Of a DNA stretch of 64,000 nucleotides, positions 37,581-47,324 are shown piece by piece. The notes beneath the pieces are model-generated. The model was not told the DNA's origin. It was given only the letters and a program-made list of their open reading frames with translations, and did not search any database. The position numbers and the translations under genes are program-made. The stretch is from the NCBI RefSeq assembly GCF_014836905.1, contig NZ_JACSPZ010000001.1, positions 62,001 to 126,000 on the forward strand, in the 5' to 3' direction. The DNA is from Solibacillus faecavium (GTDB lineage Bacteria > Bacillota > Bacilli > Bacillales_A > Planococcaceae). The stretch's first letter is position 1. Each line of letters begins with the position of its first letter.

Positions 37581-38864
37581 CTAATTTAACTTTTCATTCT
37601 TAATTACTTCATGTGTTTCTGCATCAATTACAATACGGAAAGAATCGTTGGATTTATTATTTAATCTTGCAATTACTTCATAGCATTTACGTAGCTCCAG
37701 ACTTTTGTTAGCTGTATAGATTTTTTTCGTTTCTTCTACAGATACTTGATCGGAAAAGAATTTTTCCCAATCGATTGGTACTTCACCTTGAGTCGGTATT
37801 TTTTCTTCCTGTATATATTCCATTGCATTGACACCTAAAATTTCAGCATTGTCTTTTGCAACTTTCACCTGGATACTATCTGGATATACAAGCGCTTCAT
37901 CTTCACCATGAACTCTTGAAAATACGAAATGCCATGCCTCGTGATTTTCTCTTGATTCGGCAATTTTTACGTCAGAATAGCCGACCTTTTTCATAAATTT
38001 TTCGGCAGTACTCAAAATTTCTTCATGTGATAATGGATGTTTTTTCACCGGTCTTTCCAATAAAAACGAAAGAAGATGACCGCCATTTTCTGTTATATCA
38101 GCATAACCAATTTTCGATCCATGGATAAACTGGATATGATAAAAAGGATATGGGGCATCATCGCTACTTTTTGTGACAGTAACAAGGGCATCATCAATAT
38201 TTGGGAAGAAATTTTTAAATTTCTTTATTGCCTCACTTTTTGTGATTTTCTCATCCTTTATATGTTGTAAGTCTCGCTTTTTTTCATAATCAGACTCACT
38301 GGCAGTTAAAGGAAAATCAGTTTCATTATATGTTTTTAATTGTTTCGAAACATTCATAAATGGTGATTCACTTAGATCAGTTGTATGGTTATTCGACCAT
38401 TTTTTCATATCGCCATCATTTTCATAAAATGCTACTGTTGCGGTGTTCCATTCTTCTGCAAACGCATGTAAATTAGCTGCAACAGTATTCATCTTTTTTT
38501 GCCAATTTTCATAATCACCTGTTACTGCCGCTTGCTTTGCATTATCACCGATTTTCCCTAAATAGCGCATCCATTCGTTTTGAACTTCCGGCTGTATCGG
38601 CAAATTGGCTACAGACTTCCTTAAATCACTACTCATGCGCCAAATTGAATCTAATTCATTATTTAACGCTTTTTCATCTTGAAATATTAAAGATTGCTCG
38701 ACTGTTGAATGTAACGTTGACAATTTTTCTGTTGCCGCTGATAAATCTCTTGTTTGAGCGGCAAAAACCGAGCGTTCAAGCTGTTTGTTTTGAGTAAATA
38801 AGTCAAACGATACAAATCCTAATATGACAACGAATAACCCTAATAAATACGCAAAGTTTCTCAT
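37581..38864 (-). CDS. ypeB: Germination protein YpeB
   Basis: Partner of SleB, needed for its deposition and stability in the spore. The 427-residue protein has an N-terminal membrane anchor (about residues 4-20), a helical region, and C-terminal PepSY-like domains (FKNFFPNIDDALVTVTKSS, and EEILSTAEKFMKKVGYSDVK). It is slightly shorter than the B. subtilis protein (450). It follows sleB by 13 bases, so the two are co-expressed, presumably in the forespore. Confidence 0.94.
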   Translation of the reverse strand: MRNFAYLLGLFVVILGFVSFDLFTQNKQLERSVFAAQTRDLSAATEKLSTLHSTVEQSLIFQDEKALNNELDSIWRMSSDLRKSVANLPIQPEVQNEWMRYLGKIGDNAKQAAVTGDYENWQKKMNTVAANLHAFAEEWNTATVAFYENDGDMKKWSNNHTTDLSESPFMNVSKQLKTYNETDFPLTASESDYEKKRDLQHIKDEKITKSEAIKKFKNFFPNIDDALVTVTKSSDDAPYPFYHIQFIHGSKIGYADITENGGHLLSFLLERPVKKHPLSHEEILSTAEKFMKKVGYSDVKIAESRENHEAWHFVFSRVHGEDEALVYPDSIQVKVAKDNAEILGVNAMEYIQEEKIPTQGEVPIDWEKFFSDQVSVEETKKIYTANKSLELRKCYEVIARLNNKSNDSFRIVIDAETHEVIKNEKLN

Positions 38865-38877
38865 GATTCACACCCTT

Positions 38878-39705
38878 TTATAAGCAAAATATATGTTCGC
38901 CGATTTGTTTGATTTGAGGTCTTGACCATATCCATTTACTTGTTGCTGTTACAGGATTGAAATAGTAAAGAGCGTTCTCAGACGGATCCCAGCCATTAAT
39001 AGCATCGAGAACAGCCTGCTTAGCACGCTCGTTCGGAGTAAGCCAAATTTGACCATCTGCTACTGCTGTAAAAGCTAAAGGCTGGAATATAATTTCCGAA
39101 ATAGTATCCGGAAATTCAGGAGATTCTAAGCGATTTAAAATTACCGCTGCTACAGCAACTTGTCCTTCATAAGGTTCACCACGTGCTTCTCCGTAAACAG
39201 CATTTGCTAGTATTTGCAAATCCTGTTCCGAATACCCTGGTGGTAATTGCATAGAATCCGTCAAATTAGCACCTGTTCCAGATCCTTTGTTCGCTCCCGA
39301 TCCTGAGCCTGTGCTTGCAGTTGAGTTATTCTTTTTCACTTGGTCTTTTAAAGGCATACCTCCATAGTACGTAAACTGATTACCTGCATTAATTTGCTCA
39401 TGTACAAAGGCCCTATCAAAATCAGAGTTATTTACAAGCTTTTCTTTCGTTTTTTGACCCGCGATTCCGTCTACCGGAAGTCCGTATTGTTCCTGGAAAT
39501 TACGCAGAGCCCAATACGTTCCATATCCAAATTTGCCGTCAATTTTGCCATGATAAAAGCTTAAATATTGTAATCGTGCCTGTAGTTCAACCACATCATC
39601 CCCAAAAGCACCACGCTGCACTTCTTGATCTGAAAATGCAATTGTATGACTTGCAAAGCTACCTGACAAAATGAGTATGAATAATACAATCTTTTTCAAT
39701 GTCAT
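38878..39705 (-). CDS. sleB: Spore cortex-lytic enzyme SleB
   Basis: A lytic transglycosylase that degrades spore cortex peptidoglycan during germination. From ATG 39705 (AAGGAG five bases upstream) it is 275 residues: a signal peptide ending near AFS at about residue 24, a peptidoglycan-binding domain (QRGAFGDDVVELQARLQYL, YGTYWALRNFQ), a Gly/Ser/Asn linker (about 128-150), and a Hydrolase_2 catalytic domain with the conserved glutamate in ANAVYGEARGEPYEGQVAVAAV. Domain order is standard. Confidence 0.95.
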   Translation of the reverse strand: MTLKKIVLFILILSGSFASHTIAFSDQEVQRGAFGDDVVELQARLQYLSFYHGKIDGKFGYGTYWALRNFQEQYGLPVDGIAGQKTKEKLVNNSDFDRAFVHEQINAGNQFTYYGGMPLKDQVKKNNSTASTGSGSGANKGSGTGANLTDSMQLPPGYSEQDLQILANAVYGEARGEPYEGQVAVAAVILNRLESPEFPDTISEIIFQPLAFTAVADGQIWLTPNERAKQAVLDAINGWDPSENALYYFNPVTATSKWIWSRPQIKQIGEHIFCL

Positions 39706-39823
39706 TTCCACTCCTTTTTTAGTAGGATGGAGTTAATTAAAAAGTTTATACATCCGAAAAATACATTTCGTTCATAAAATAGTGAACAATTTACTTTTAA
39801 ACAAATTGCATTTTTTTACGCAA

Positions 39824-39862
39824 CAAAAAAGGTCTGATACAAAAAATTCTGTATCAAACCTA
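39824..39862 (-). terminator. Rho-independent terminator after prsW
   Basis: Minus-strand arms AGGTTTGATACA and TGTATCAGACCT (one G-T pair) followed by TTTTTTG. Confidence 0.85.
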
Positions 39863-40537
39863 TTATGTATCCCCGCCTTGGGATAAATGATCTATTAAAT
39901 GCTCATGCGCCTGTTTGACTTTGCGAAGTGCAAACGTCCAAAGGAATAACATAAACGGCAACATTGCATACATGAAGTACTCTTCCAACAATAGAATGGA
40001 GTTATATATAATGTGAAGTCCAATTGGGGCAAATAAAGCGAGCGCAATATATTTTTTCATAATTGTTTCGCTCGAAAACTTACCTTTCCCGTAATAATAT
40101 CCCATAACCACGCCAAACAAAGCATGACTTGAAACTGGTAAAAGTGCCCGCATGAACGCCTGGTCAAGTCCAAACGATAACAGAAAAATCACATTTTCCA
40201 CAGTAGCAAACCCTAGTGACACAGCTGCGCCATATAAAATACCATCGTAAGGATCATCAAATTCGACGTGCCGTAAAATAACAGCCAGAATGATGAGCCA
40301 TTTTACCAATTCTTCAATCGAACTCGTAAAAATGACATTAATAAAAAAAGGGTTCGAAAATGTTTCCTCTTCCTTTAAAACGAATTGCAAAAATAAAACG
40401 GGGAACGTAATAATAGCGCCAAAAATGAACGCTTGAAATAATGTACGCCTTGGCTCTGTATCCATTTGATTTCTCAGATAAAAATAGCTTAAAAGGGCTA
40501 GACCCGGCGCAATTGCTGCAGATAAAACTATAAACAT
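39863..40537 (-). CDS. prsW: Intramembrane protease PrsW
   Basis: Site-1 protease that in B. subtilis cleaves the anti-sigma factor RsiW in response to envelope stress. The 224-residue protein has multiple membrane helices and the family EE motif in TSSIEELVKWLIILA, with conserved histidines in SSHALFGVVMGY and IGLHIIYN. Length matches (about 218). It lies before sleB as in B. subtilis. No rsiW is in the window. Confidence 0.93.
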   Translation of the reverse strand: MFIVLSAAIAPGLALLSYFYLRNQMDTEPRRTLFQAFIFGAIITFPVLFLQFVLKEEETFSNPFFINVIFTSSIEELVKWLIILAVILRHVEFDDPYDGILYGAAVSLGFATVENVIFLLSFGLDQAFMRALLPVSSHALFGVVMGYYYGKGKFSSETIMKKYIALALFAPIGLHIIYNSILLLEEYFMYAMLPFMLFLWTFALRKVKQAHEHLIDHLSQGGDT

Positions 40538-40627
40538 GTGGCCGGCTCCTTTCGATTCTCAAGTTCTAAATAGTATATCACTATTTATTTAATCACAGTT
40601 ACCAGTATCCAATATTTGTATAAAAAT

Positions 40628-40664
40628 AATTAAAACTCGGTAATTTCTAACCGAGTTTTTAGAT
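40628..40664 (-). terminator. Rho-independent terminator after ansA
   Basis: Minus-strand perfect arms AAAACTCGGT and ACCGAGTTTT around an eight-base loop, then AATTATTTTTA. Confidence 0.8.
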
Positions 40665-40665
40665 A

Positions 40666-41631
40666 TCATTGCATAAAAGAAGCATAATTCGTATCGCCAT
40701 TTGCCAGCATTAACAGGAGTTTTAAACGGGCTTTTTTCGGATCAAAGTCGCCCCCCATAATAACACCAGTATCTTTTAGATTATTAGCGCTACTATAATA
40801 ATCATATGTAGGGAATACGCGCCCTTCCTCTGTCGATGTTGTCAAAACGACCTTTGTCCCTTTTTGACAAAGCTTTTCGATTGCACCCATCATTTGAGGC
40901 GCCACCTGACCTCGTCCTGCACCTACAAGAATTATCCCTTCAATATCAGCTTCATAAAGAGCATCTAAAATAATTGAGCCAGCTCCTAAATAAGCAAAAA
41001 CAATTTCTACTGTAGGATAACTTTCTTTTATTGGATACACTTCTTTATGCGTTGGCTTTTGATAGATAACAACCTCATCGTTATCAATAAAACCTAGCAT
41101 ACCGTAACCAATAGCACCAAACCCGTTAATACTTGATGAGTGTGTTTTCTTTACATACTTTGAATGCAGAATCTTTTCATTAAATACTACGCAAATGCCT
41201 ATATTTTTTGCCTCATCACTTGATGCCACTAATAAGGAATTACGTAGATTAGAATAGACATCCGTTCCGATGTCTTCAGGAGATTTTTGTGAACCTGTCA
41301 CAATAACCGGGCGTTCATCATATAATGTCAACTCTAAAAAATAGGCAGTTTCCTCTAGACTGTCTGTCCCGTGTGTCACCACAATTCCGCTTACAGATGG
41401 ATCTTGAAAGACTTTTGTGATGGTTTTGTTCAAGTGATTTAAATTTTCAAATGTCATATGCATCGACGGAATTTGATATAAATCAATTAATTCAATATCG
41501 ATATCATTTTCAAGCTGGCACATCGATAAAATTGCCTGTCCATCAAGCTTACCGGATTCCAGCTTATTTTTATCGTTTCGCGTACTGGCAATAGTACCGC
41601 CTGTGGTGATTAGCACTACTTTTTTCTTCAA
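40666..41631 (-). CDS. ansA: L-asparaginase, type I
   Basis: Hydrolyses asparagine to aspartate and ammonia. The 321-residue protein has both catalytic threonine motifs: ITTGGTIAST near the N-terminus and VVTHGTDSLEETAYFLEL. No signal peptide, so it is the cytosolic enzyme. The likely start is TTG at 41631, where AAGGGGTG is six bases upstream; the GTG at 41640 overlaps that site. It follows ypdA by a few bases, a linkage that B. subtilis lacks (gudB is there instead). Confidence 0.93.
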   Translation of the reverse strand: MKKKVVLITTGGTIASTRNDKNKLESGKLDGQAILSMCQLENDIDIELIDLYQIPSMHMTFENLNHLNKTITKVFQDPSVSGIVVTHGTDSLEETAYFLELTLYDERPVIVTGSQKSPEDIGTDVYSNLRNSLLVASSDEAKNIGICVVFNEKILHSKYVKKTHSSSINGFGAIGYGMLGFIDNDEVVIYQKPTHKEVYPIKESYPTVEIVFAYLGAGSIILDALYEADIEGIILVGAGRGQVAPQMMGAIEKLCQKGTKVVLTTSTEEGRVFPTYDYYSSANNLKDTGVIMGGDFDPKKARLKLLLMLANGDTNYASFMQ

Positions 41632-41643
41632 AAAATTCACCCC

Positions 41644-42612
41644 TTATGTAGTTTTTTCATTTGCGATATTTTTTGCGATTAACCCTCCATGGAAGCGACC
41701 ATTTTCAATAAAAATTTCATTTGCATTATTGCCTGCTGCTATCACTCCGGCAATGAACAAATTTTCGATATTCGTTTCCATCGTTTCGGGATTAAAAGCC
41801 GGTCTTCCTGTTTCATTATCAATATGAACACCCATTGCACTTATAAATCGGTGGTCCGGATGATAGCCAGTCATTGCAAAGACAATATCGTTGCCTACTG
41901 TTTCGGTAACTCCTTCTATCTCTAAAATTACTTCTTTCTCACGGATTTCCTTTACTTCTGTATTAAAGTGCATCGTAATTTCACCTTCGCGTACAAGTCC
42001 CAAAAATTCTGGAAGTACCCATGGCTTAATGCTTGGAGAATAATCATTGCCTCTATAAATGACCGTTACATGTGCCCCAGCTTTGTTAAGCTCCAGCGCA
42101 GCATCGATCGCCGAATTTTTGCCTCCAATAACGAGAACGTCTAAATCAAAAAAAGGATGGCCTTCTTTAAAATAATGATGAACTTTCGGCAAGTCCTCAC
42201 CCGGAATATTCAAATAGTTTGGATGATCATAATATCCTGTAGCAATAACTACATAAGGTGTTTCATAAATATCTTTATCAGTTTGTACGATAAATAAACC
42301 GTTCGTTTTTTCTACACTTTTCACCATTTCAAAACGATTGACTTGAATTTTTTTCGCTTTCACTACTTCACGATAATAGACAAGAGCCTGATTACGCTTT
42401 GGCTTTCGTTCTTCAATAATAAATGGCACATCACCAATGGCTAATTTTTCGCTCGTACTGAAAAATGTTTGATGTGTTGGATAATTGTATATCGCATTGA
42501 CGATATTTCCCTTTTCAATGACAAGTGGTGACAATCCGATATTTTGTAGTTCAATCGCTGCTGATAATCCACATGGACCTCCACCGACAATGATTGCGTC
42601 TACCTTTTGCAT
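41644..42612 (-). CDS. ypdA: Bacillithiol disulfide reductase YpdA (Bdr)
   Basis: An NADPH-dependent flavoprotein that reduces bacillithiol disulfide. The 322-residue protein has the FAD motif IIVGGGPCGLSAAIEL at residues 7-22, with the conserved active-site Cys14, the NADPH motif VLVIGGKNSAIDAALEL, and the C-terminal LFIAGVIAAGNNANEIFIENG. It has one active-site cysteine rather than the CxxC of thioredoxin reductases, as known for YpdA. This implies a bacillithiol-making organism. Confidence 0.95.
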   Translation of the reverse strand: MQKVDAIIVGGGPCGLSAAIELQNIGLSPLVIEKGNIVNAIYNYPTHQTFFSTSEKLAIGDVPFIIEERKPKRNQALVYYREVVKAKKIQVNRFEMVKSVEKTNGLFIVQTDKDIYETPYVVIATGYYDHPNYLNIPGEDLPKVHHYFKEGHPFFDLDVLVIGGKNSAIDAALELNKAGAHVTVIYRGNDYSPSIKPWVLPEFLGLVREGEITMHFNTEVKEIREKEVILEIEGVTETVGNDIVFAMTGYHPDHRFISAMGVHIDNETGRPAFNPETMETNIENLFIAGVIAAGNNANEIFIENGRFHGGLIAKNIANEKTT

Positions 42613-42666
42613 AGTAACAGCTCCTTAATCAAATACAATAACCTTATTATACTGCTCTTTTCTATT

Positions 42667-43425
42667 TTACAAAGACTTCTCTTTGAAATTTATTTCTATT
42701 AAATGACACTCGGGCTTTGCGCCGAATCGTAATGGTAAGAGGGTTGTGCCATAGCCGTTGCTTACTAGTTCATAGCGGTTTTGAACCTTTTTGAAATACC
42801 CATGCGGTTGGACACCCAATTTTCCCAGCCGAATCTGTCCTCCGTGCAAATGTCCTGCAATACTAAGTATTGGTTGAAATTTTTGATGTACTTTTTTAAA
42901 TAACTCAGGGTTGTGAGCAATAAATACTGTTTGAGATTCCACGCAATAATCGATTGCACGTTGAATATTCCCTTCACCTGGACGATACGAAACTGCACTG
43001 ATCGTTAAGCCATTTTCGCTAGCCAGCTTAATCGACTCATTTTCAAGTATTCTAATTTCGTGCTTCTTTAATAGTTGGCGAAGCTTATGTTCTCCAAATT
43101 CAACATCATTATTCCCCCATACAAAATAGGTTGGTCCGAGTTGCTTAACAACCCGTATATTATGAAGGAAAGTTTCTTCTGTTGTACGGCGATCTACGAA
43201 GTCTCCACCAATTATGACAGCACTTACTCTTTTATTTATTGATGTAATCATCGTTTCATCAATTTTACGAGCATGTGTATCGGAAATAAAAAACAAATGT
43301 ACCTTCTCCTGTTGTTTACCTATTGTATGTACTTCATGCATACGAAGGTTATTTTCATGTGCCTGCATATACATAAAAAGCAACAATATAATACAAACAC
43401 TCCCGATAATCCCAATAAAAACCAT
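42667..43425 (-). CDS. ypbG: Membrane-anchored metallophosphoesterase (YpbG-like)
   Basis: A 252-residue calcineurin-like phosphoesterase with an N-terminal membrane helix (about residues 2-20). Metal-binding motifs are FISDTHARK, GGDFVDRR, WGNNDVEFGEH (GNND), and GHLHGGQIRLG. ATG 43425 is chosen because GGAGG is seven bases upstream. The substrate is unknown; the family includes UDP-diacylglucosamine hydrolase-like and nucleotidase enzymes. Confidence 0.88.
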   Translation of the reverse strand: MVFIGIIGSVCIILLLFMYMQAHENNLRMHEVHTIGKQQEKVHLFFISDTHARKIDETMITSINKRVSAVIIGGDFVDRRTTEETFLHNIRVVKQLGPTYFVWGNNDVEFGEHKLRQLLKKHEIRILENESIKLASENGLTISAVSYRPGEGNIQRAIDYCVESQTVFIAHNPELFKKVHQKFQPILSIAGHLHGGQIRLGKLGVQPHGYFKKVQNRYELVSNGYGTTLLPLRFGAKPECHLIEINFKEKSL

Positions 43426-43494
43426 GCGCAATCCTCCAATATAAAAGCAAATACTGTTTATACAATATCCATTTTTAACGTTTTCTTAACAAAC

Positions 43495-43532
43495 AAAAAG
43501 ACGAGCACCAAAACGGATCGTCTTTTTTACAT
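43495..43532 (-). terminator. Rho-independent terminator after ypbE
   Basis: Minus-strand arms AAAAAGACGA and TCGTCTTTTT around a 13-base loop. The hairpin is nearly bidirectional and also separates ypbG from ypbE. Confidence 0.8.
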
Positions 43533-43559
43533 ATCGATATACGAAATGTTTTACTGCTT

Positions 43560-44261
43560 TTATGGAACGATTACTAAAACTTGCCCAGCTGTAATACTAT
43601 CAGATGATAAATTATTGGCAGCTTTTATTTTTTCAATATATGCAGGGCTACCGTTACCGTAGTACTTTAACGCAATTCGATATAAATTGTCCGATGAAGA
43701 AACGGTATGTGTTTTTTGCTCCGCTTTAGCTGCTGCTTTTTTCTTTTCCTCAAGCTCTTTTGCTTTTTCAGCTGCAACCTTTTGTGCTTCTTCGGCTTTT
43801 TTTGCCTCTGCAGCATCTTTTTCAGCTCTTGCTTTAGCCAATTTTTCTTCAGCCTTTTTGGCTTCTTCAGCAGCTAAACGTTCTTTTTCTGCCTTTTCGT
43901 CATCGACTTTGGCATTTTCAGTTGCTTGATCTTCGTCTGTGTCTTTTTTGTCCTCATCGCTGTTAATAGATGCCGGACTTTGTGGATTTTGCTTTTGAAT
44001 TTCCACTAAATTTTCTTCCCCACCGCTTGCACTTTCTCTTGCAGACGTGCTCGGTTCATATATAAGCCAGACGTACCCTAAAATTGTTAGGGGAATAAAT
44101 ATTAAGACAACCGTTAAGATTGTCATCATTGGGTTTGATTGTTTTTTTGCACTCTTTTTTCGATGTCTGCTAACACGAGACACTTTTGAACCTGACTCGT
44201 TATGTAGGTCAATCTCTTGGCGATGCTCTTCTACCTTCTCCCGGTAATCCTCTTTTGCCAT
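43560..44261 (-). CDS. ypbE: YpbE-like LysM protein with Ala/Lys/Glu coiled coil
   Basis: A 233-residue type II membrane protein: basic cytoplasmic N-terminus (about 1-44), one membrane helix (about 46-66), a long charged Ala/Lys/Glu coiled coil (about 105-180), and a C-terminal LysM domain (THTVSSSDNLYRIALKYYGNGSPAYIEKIKAANNL). The start at 44261 has GGAGGGG upstream. LysM should hold it to peptidoglycan, so it may bridge membrane and wall. It follows recS; B. subtilis ypbE lies in the same region. Confidence 0.88.
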   Translation of the reverse strand: MAKEDYREKVEEHRQEIDLHNESGSKVSRVSRHRKKSAKKQSNPMMTILTVVLIFIPLTILGYVWLIYEPSTSARESASGGEENLVEIQKQNPQSPASINSDEDKKDTDEDQATENAKVDDEKAEKERLAAEEAKKAEEKLAKARAEKDAAEAKKAEEAQKVAAEKAKELEEKKKAAAKAEQKTHTVSSSDNLYRIALKYYGNGSPAYIEKIKAANNLSSDSITAGQVLVIVP

Positions 44262-44341
44262 GTTCTGCACCCCTCCAACTACTAAAAATATAATTTTATT
44301 ATGACGAATTTCTCCAAAAAAGTAAACGGTTCGCGAGTAGA

Positions 44342-45787
44342 TTACAAGTTTCGTAGTAGTAATTTGTCCAAGCGTTGTTGCCAATTTGTCATTTTAACTG
44401 TTCCTTTCGATAAATCTCTCTTTTGAACAAGGTTAGATAATTCTATTCCACAATTTGTACAGCAATTTTCCTGCTGCTCTATTAAGTGCTGTCCAAAATA
44501 ACGAACTACTTGTCTTCGCATACATTCTTCAAGGGAAATGAGCTTTAGAACAAGCTCCACTTCTTCAAACTTTTTCAGCTGCATATTCTGCATTCTACTT
44601 TTCACTTTTTCAGGAGATTCCCGCGCCAGCCAATAACTTAAAACACGAAATACGACTTCCGACAATTCCCCATTTGTAAGTAAGGATTCTGGCTGTTGAC
44701 CTGCAGCGACGGTTTGCATAAATCGCTCAATATGCACTTCTTTCGGCAAATCTTCAGTGGCGATAAATTTAGCAAATTGTTCATCCCCATCACAATACAG
44801 CAAAAATGCGACAGCGGAATCCCCATCTCGCCCTGCCCGACCGATTTCCTGCATGTAATTGGACAAAGTAGCCGGCATTGTTTCATGAATTACCTGTCGT
44901 ACATTTTCTTTATGAATCCCCATCCCAAATGCATTTGTTGCGACAATCCACTCGAGTTTCCCTGCCAAAAACTGCTGTTGGATAAATTGGCGATCCTGTG
45001 CTTCCTTTCCGGCATGATAGGCAGCAGCGGCAACATTTTGCTGAATGAGCTGCAAACTAATTGCTTCGGCTTTTGCCCTAGATTGTGTATAAATGATTCC
45101 AGGTCCCGCTGTACTTTTCACATGTTCAATAATCCATTCAATCTTTTCTTCTCTATGTGTAAACACTTTTTTTACTAAATGAATGTTTTCCCTGTTTACC
45201 GTGTGCATATATTGAAAAGGTTCATCCATCTTTAAATACGATTTTATGTCTCGGAGCACCGTGTCAGTAGCTGTTGCCGACAATGCAAGTATTGGCGGGC
45301 GGTTTGATTGTGGGAGCACTTCTCCAATACGTAAATAATCAGGACGGAAATCAAAACCCCATTGTGAAATACAGTGTGCTTCATCCGCTACAATGAGTGA
45401 TAGCTCTATCTCCTGGATACGTGCTTTCACTTGAGGTTGTAGAAGCATTTCAGGAGAGATAAAAATAAAGCGATACTCCTGCAAAAAATGAAGGGCGTAT
45501 TTTTTTTGTTCCATTGTTAAGAAAGAATTGAGGGCTACGACCCGTTTTTCCCCCATTTGTTTCAACTGGTCCACTTGGTCCTGCATAAGTGATAAAAGTG
45601 GCGATACAATTAAAACAGGTTTTTGAAATAAATACCCCGGCAGTTGATAACAAAGAGATTTCCCCATACCAGTCGGCAAAATGGCAACAACATCTTTACC
45701 CTTTAAAATATTTCCGATAATTTCTTCTTGCCCTGGTCGAAATGCATCATATCCAAAATATTGTTTTAAAGCGGCTTGTAAATTCAT
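44342..45787 (-). CDS. recS: RecQ-family DNA helicase RecS
   Basis: A 481-residue 3'-5' DNA helicase of the short RecQ type. Walker A is LPTGMGKSLCYQL at about residues 36-48, the Walker B box VADEAHC, then SATAT, and motif VI QEIGRAGRDGDSA. A zinc-binding cysteine cluster (CCTNCG) is near the C-terminus, and the HRDC domain is absent. Length fits B. subtilis RecS (YpbC) rather than RecQ. Its ATG overlaps the ypbB stop by four bases. Confidence 0.93.
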   Translation of the reverse strand: MNLQAALKQYFGYDAFRPGQEEIIGNILKGKDVVAILPTGMGKSLCYQLPGYLFQKPVLIVSPLLSLMQDQVDQLKQMGEKRVVALNSFLTMEQKKYALHFLQEYRFIFISPEMLLQPQVKARIQEIELSLIVADEAHCISQWGFDFRPDYLRIGEVLPQSNRPPILALSATATDTVLRDIKSYLKMDEPFQYMHTVNRENIHLVKKVFTHREEKIEWIIEHVKSTAGPGIIYTQSRAKAEAISLQLIQQNVAAAAYHAGKEAQDRQFIQQQFLAGKLEWIVATNAFGMGIHKENVRQVIHETMPATLSNYMQEIGRAGRDGDSAVAFLLYCDGDEQFAKFIATEDLPKEVHIERFMQTVAAGQQPESLLTNGELSEVVFRVLSYWLARESPEKVKSRMQNMQLKKFEEVELVLKLISLEECMRRQVVRYFGQHLIEQQENCCTNCGIELSNLVQKRDLSKGTVKMTNWQQRLDKLLLRNL

Positions 45788-46824
45788 GTTGTAACAGCTC
45801 CTTTCGCCAATGTTAGTCTCAATTGAAAATAACTTAGATGCGGTAATATTTCCTTCAATGTTTTTAAACGTTTCGTTCCGTAATCTTCGACTGCCGCTAG
45901 AATTTGCTGCTGTTCTTCAATTGTTACAAATGGCTCAATTGAAAAATCCATTACGTTCATCGCCATTTCAACAATGTGATCTTCAATCGTATTGATTTTC
46001 AAACGACGGATATGGCTAATTTCCTCAATAGTTTTTCCTACTTTGTAAAGCTTTGCAGTTGCATTGGCTGAAGAAGTCAACAGTACTTCGACACGAATAT
46101 TTTGCATGATCTCATGCAATAATGGATAAAGGGTTGTTTTTTGATACAGCTCATTTAGCCATGCATGTAGTCCGCTTATATAAAGAAGTTGGACATCCAT
46201 TTCCTGCATTTCATAACCAAATGCCAGCTGTTGCCACGTAAAACCAGGTTCGTTATAGCCTGATAATCGGTAAATCATTAAATCTTTAATATTTTCTTCT
46301 ATTGCCAGCTGGGATAGGCTTGCTGATATTTCACTATGTAAAGACTGCTGTAGCATTCGTTTTTGGTAATGATGGCGCAGTAAAAATTGACGGACCCATT
46401 GCTGTGTTTGTTCATTTCTTTCAATAGGGATAAACGTGTTTTTTTGATGTAGCTGATGCGACAGACTTTGTACAATAAGTGAGACCCGACTAAAAAATAG
46501 ATGCTCATTCCCGCGATAATGCCAACTATCGAAAGAGATTGGCAACGATTGCGCAGCAAGTTGTTTTCCATGTTCTGTGATGCTATAATACCCATTCTCC
46601 TCAATTAAAATAGCATTTTTAGCAAACATTAAATCAATCTGCTCATCGAATTTTTGACGTGTCAGCTTTGGTAGCAGACCAAAAAAAGGATAGAGATTAT
46701 ATAGCCCTACATCATGAATCGTCTGCCCTGATCTCTTGCCTTTTAACAGATGGTAAGCAGCCGAAATTGTTCTTTCTTGCTGGAATGTATATAATATTTT
46801 CAAAAGAATTTGTTGGATTAGCAT
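45784..46824 (-). CDS. ypbB: YpbB, helix-turn-helix-domain protein
   Basis: A 346-residue protein whose C-terminal part has an HTH_40-like segment (EEISHIRRLKINTIEDHIVEMAM) seen in RecQ-associated proteins. The N-terminal part resembles the rest of the YpbB family. It is translationally coupled with recS, so it is likely to assist that helicase in repair. Biochemical function is unknown. GAGGG precedes the ATG. Confidence 0.86.
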   Translation of the reverse strand: MLIQQILLKILYTFQQERTISAAYHLLKGKRSGQTIHDVGLYNLYPFFGLLPKLTRQKFDEQIDLMFAKNAILIEENGYYSITEHGKQLAAQSLPISFDSWHYRGNEHLFFSRVSLIVQSLSHQLHQKNTFIPIERNEQTQQWVRQFLLRHHYQKRMLQQSLHSEISASLSQLAIEENIKDLMIYRLSGYNEPGFTWQQLAFGYEMQEMDVQLLYISGLHAWLNELYQKTTLYPLLHEIMQNIRVEVLLTSSANATAKLYKVGKTIEEISHIRRLKINTIEDHIVEMAMNVMDFSIEPFVTIEEQQQILAAVEDYGTKRLKTLKEILPHLSYFQLRLTLAKGAVTT

Positions 46825-46853
46825 ATCAAATCCCTCATTTTCGTAGTATTAGG

Positions 46854-46882
46854 TTGAAAAGTGCTGAAAACACATTTAGAAT
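46854..46882 (+). promoter_or_regulatory. Sigma-A promoter of fer
   Basis: TTGAAA at 46854-46859, 17 bases, TAGAAT at 46877-46882. Transcription would start about 35 bases before the fer ATG. It diverges from ypbB. Confidence 0.75.
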
Positions 46883-46884
46883 AA

Positions 46885-47175
<291 letters not shown>

Positions 47176-47187
47176 TACGTAAGCAAA

Positions 47188-47235
47188 CGAAGTGATTCTT
47201 TAATTTTTATTAAAGAATCACTTTTTATTTTTCTT
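47188..47235 (+). terminator. Rho-independent terminator after fer
   Basis: Arms AAGTGATTCTTTAAT and ATTAAAGAATCACTT, perfect, followed by TTTATTTTTC. Confidence 0.9.
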
Positions 47236-47244
47236 TTTTTCATA

Positions 47245-47304
47245 TTGCGCATCATTATTAGAGATGTTATAGTTATTATTAGTAGCAGGTACTAATAATA
47301 ACTA
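47245..47304 (+). promoter_or_regulatory. fabI promoter with FapR-type operator
   Basis: A promoter can be drawn with TTGCGC at 47245-47250, 17 bases, and TATAGT at 47268-47273. Directly downstream, arms TAGTTATTATTAGTA (47270-47284) and TACTAATAATAACTA (47290-47304) form a perfect repeat around GCAGG. The core TTAGTA-N5-TACTAA is the FapR box known from Bacillus lipid genes. FapR is released by malonyl-CoA, so fabI should rise with precursor supply. Confidence 0.85.
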
Positions 47305-47324
47305 ACTATTTTAGGGGTGTCGTT

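Noticed and set aside
39706-39780. Sigma-G promoter before sleB
   Set aside because: TGAACG is found upstream but no CATACTA-like -10 at correct spacing; expected by family but not readable.
44696-45178. Plus-strand open frame (160 codons) opposite recS
   Set aside because: Antisense shadow of a helicase gene; no ribosome binding site.
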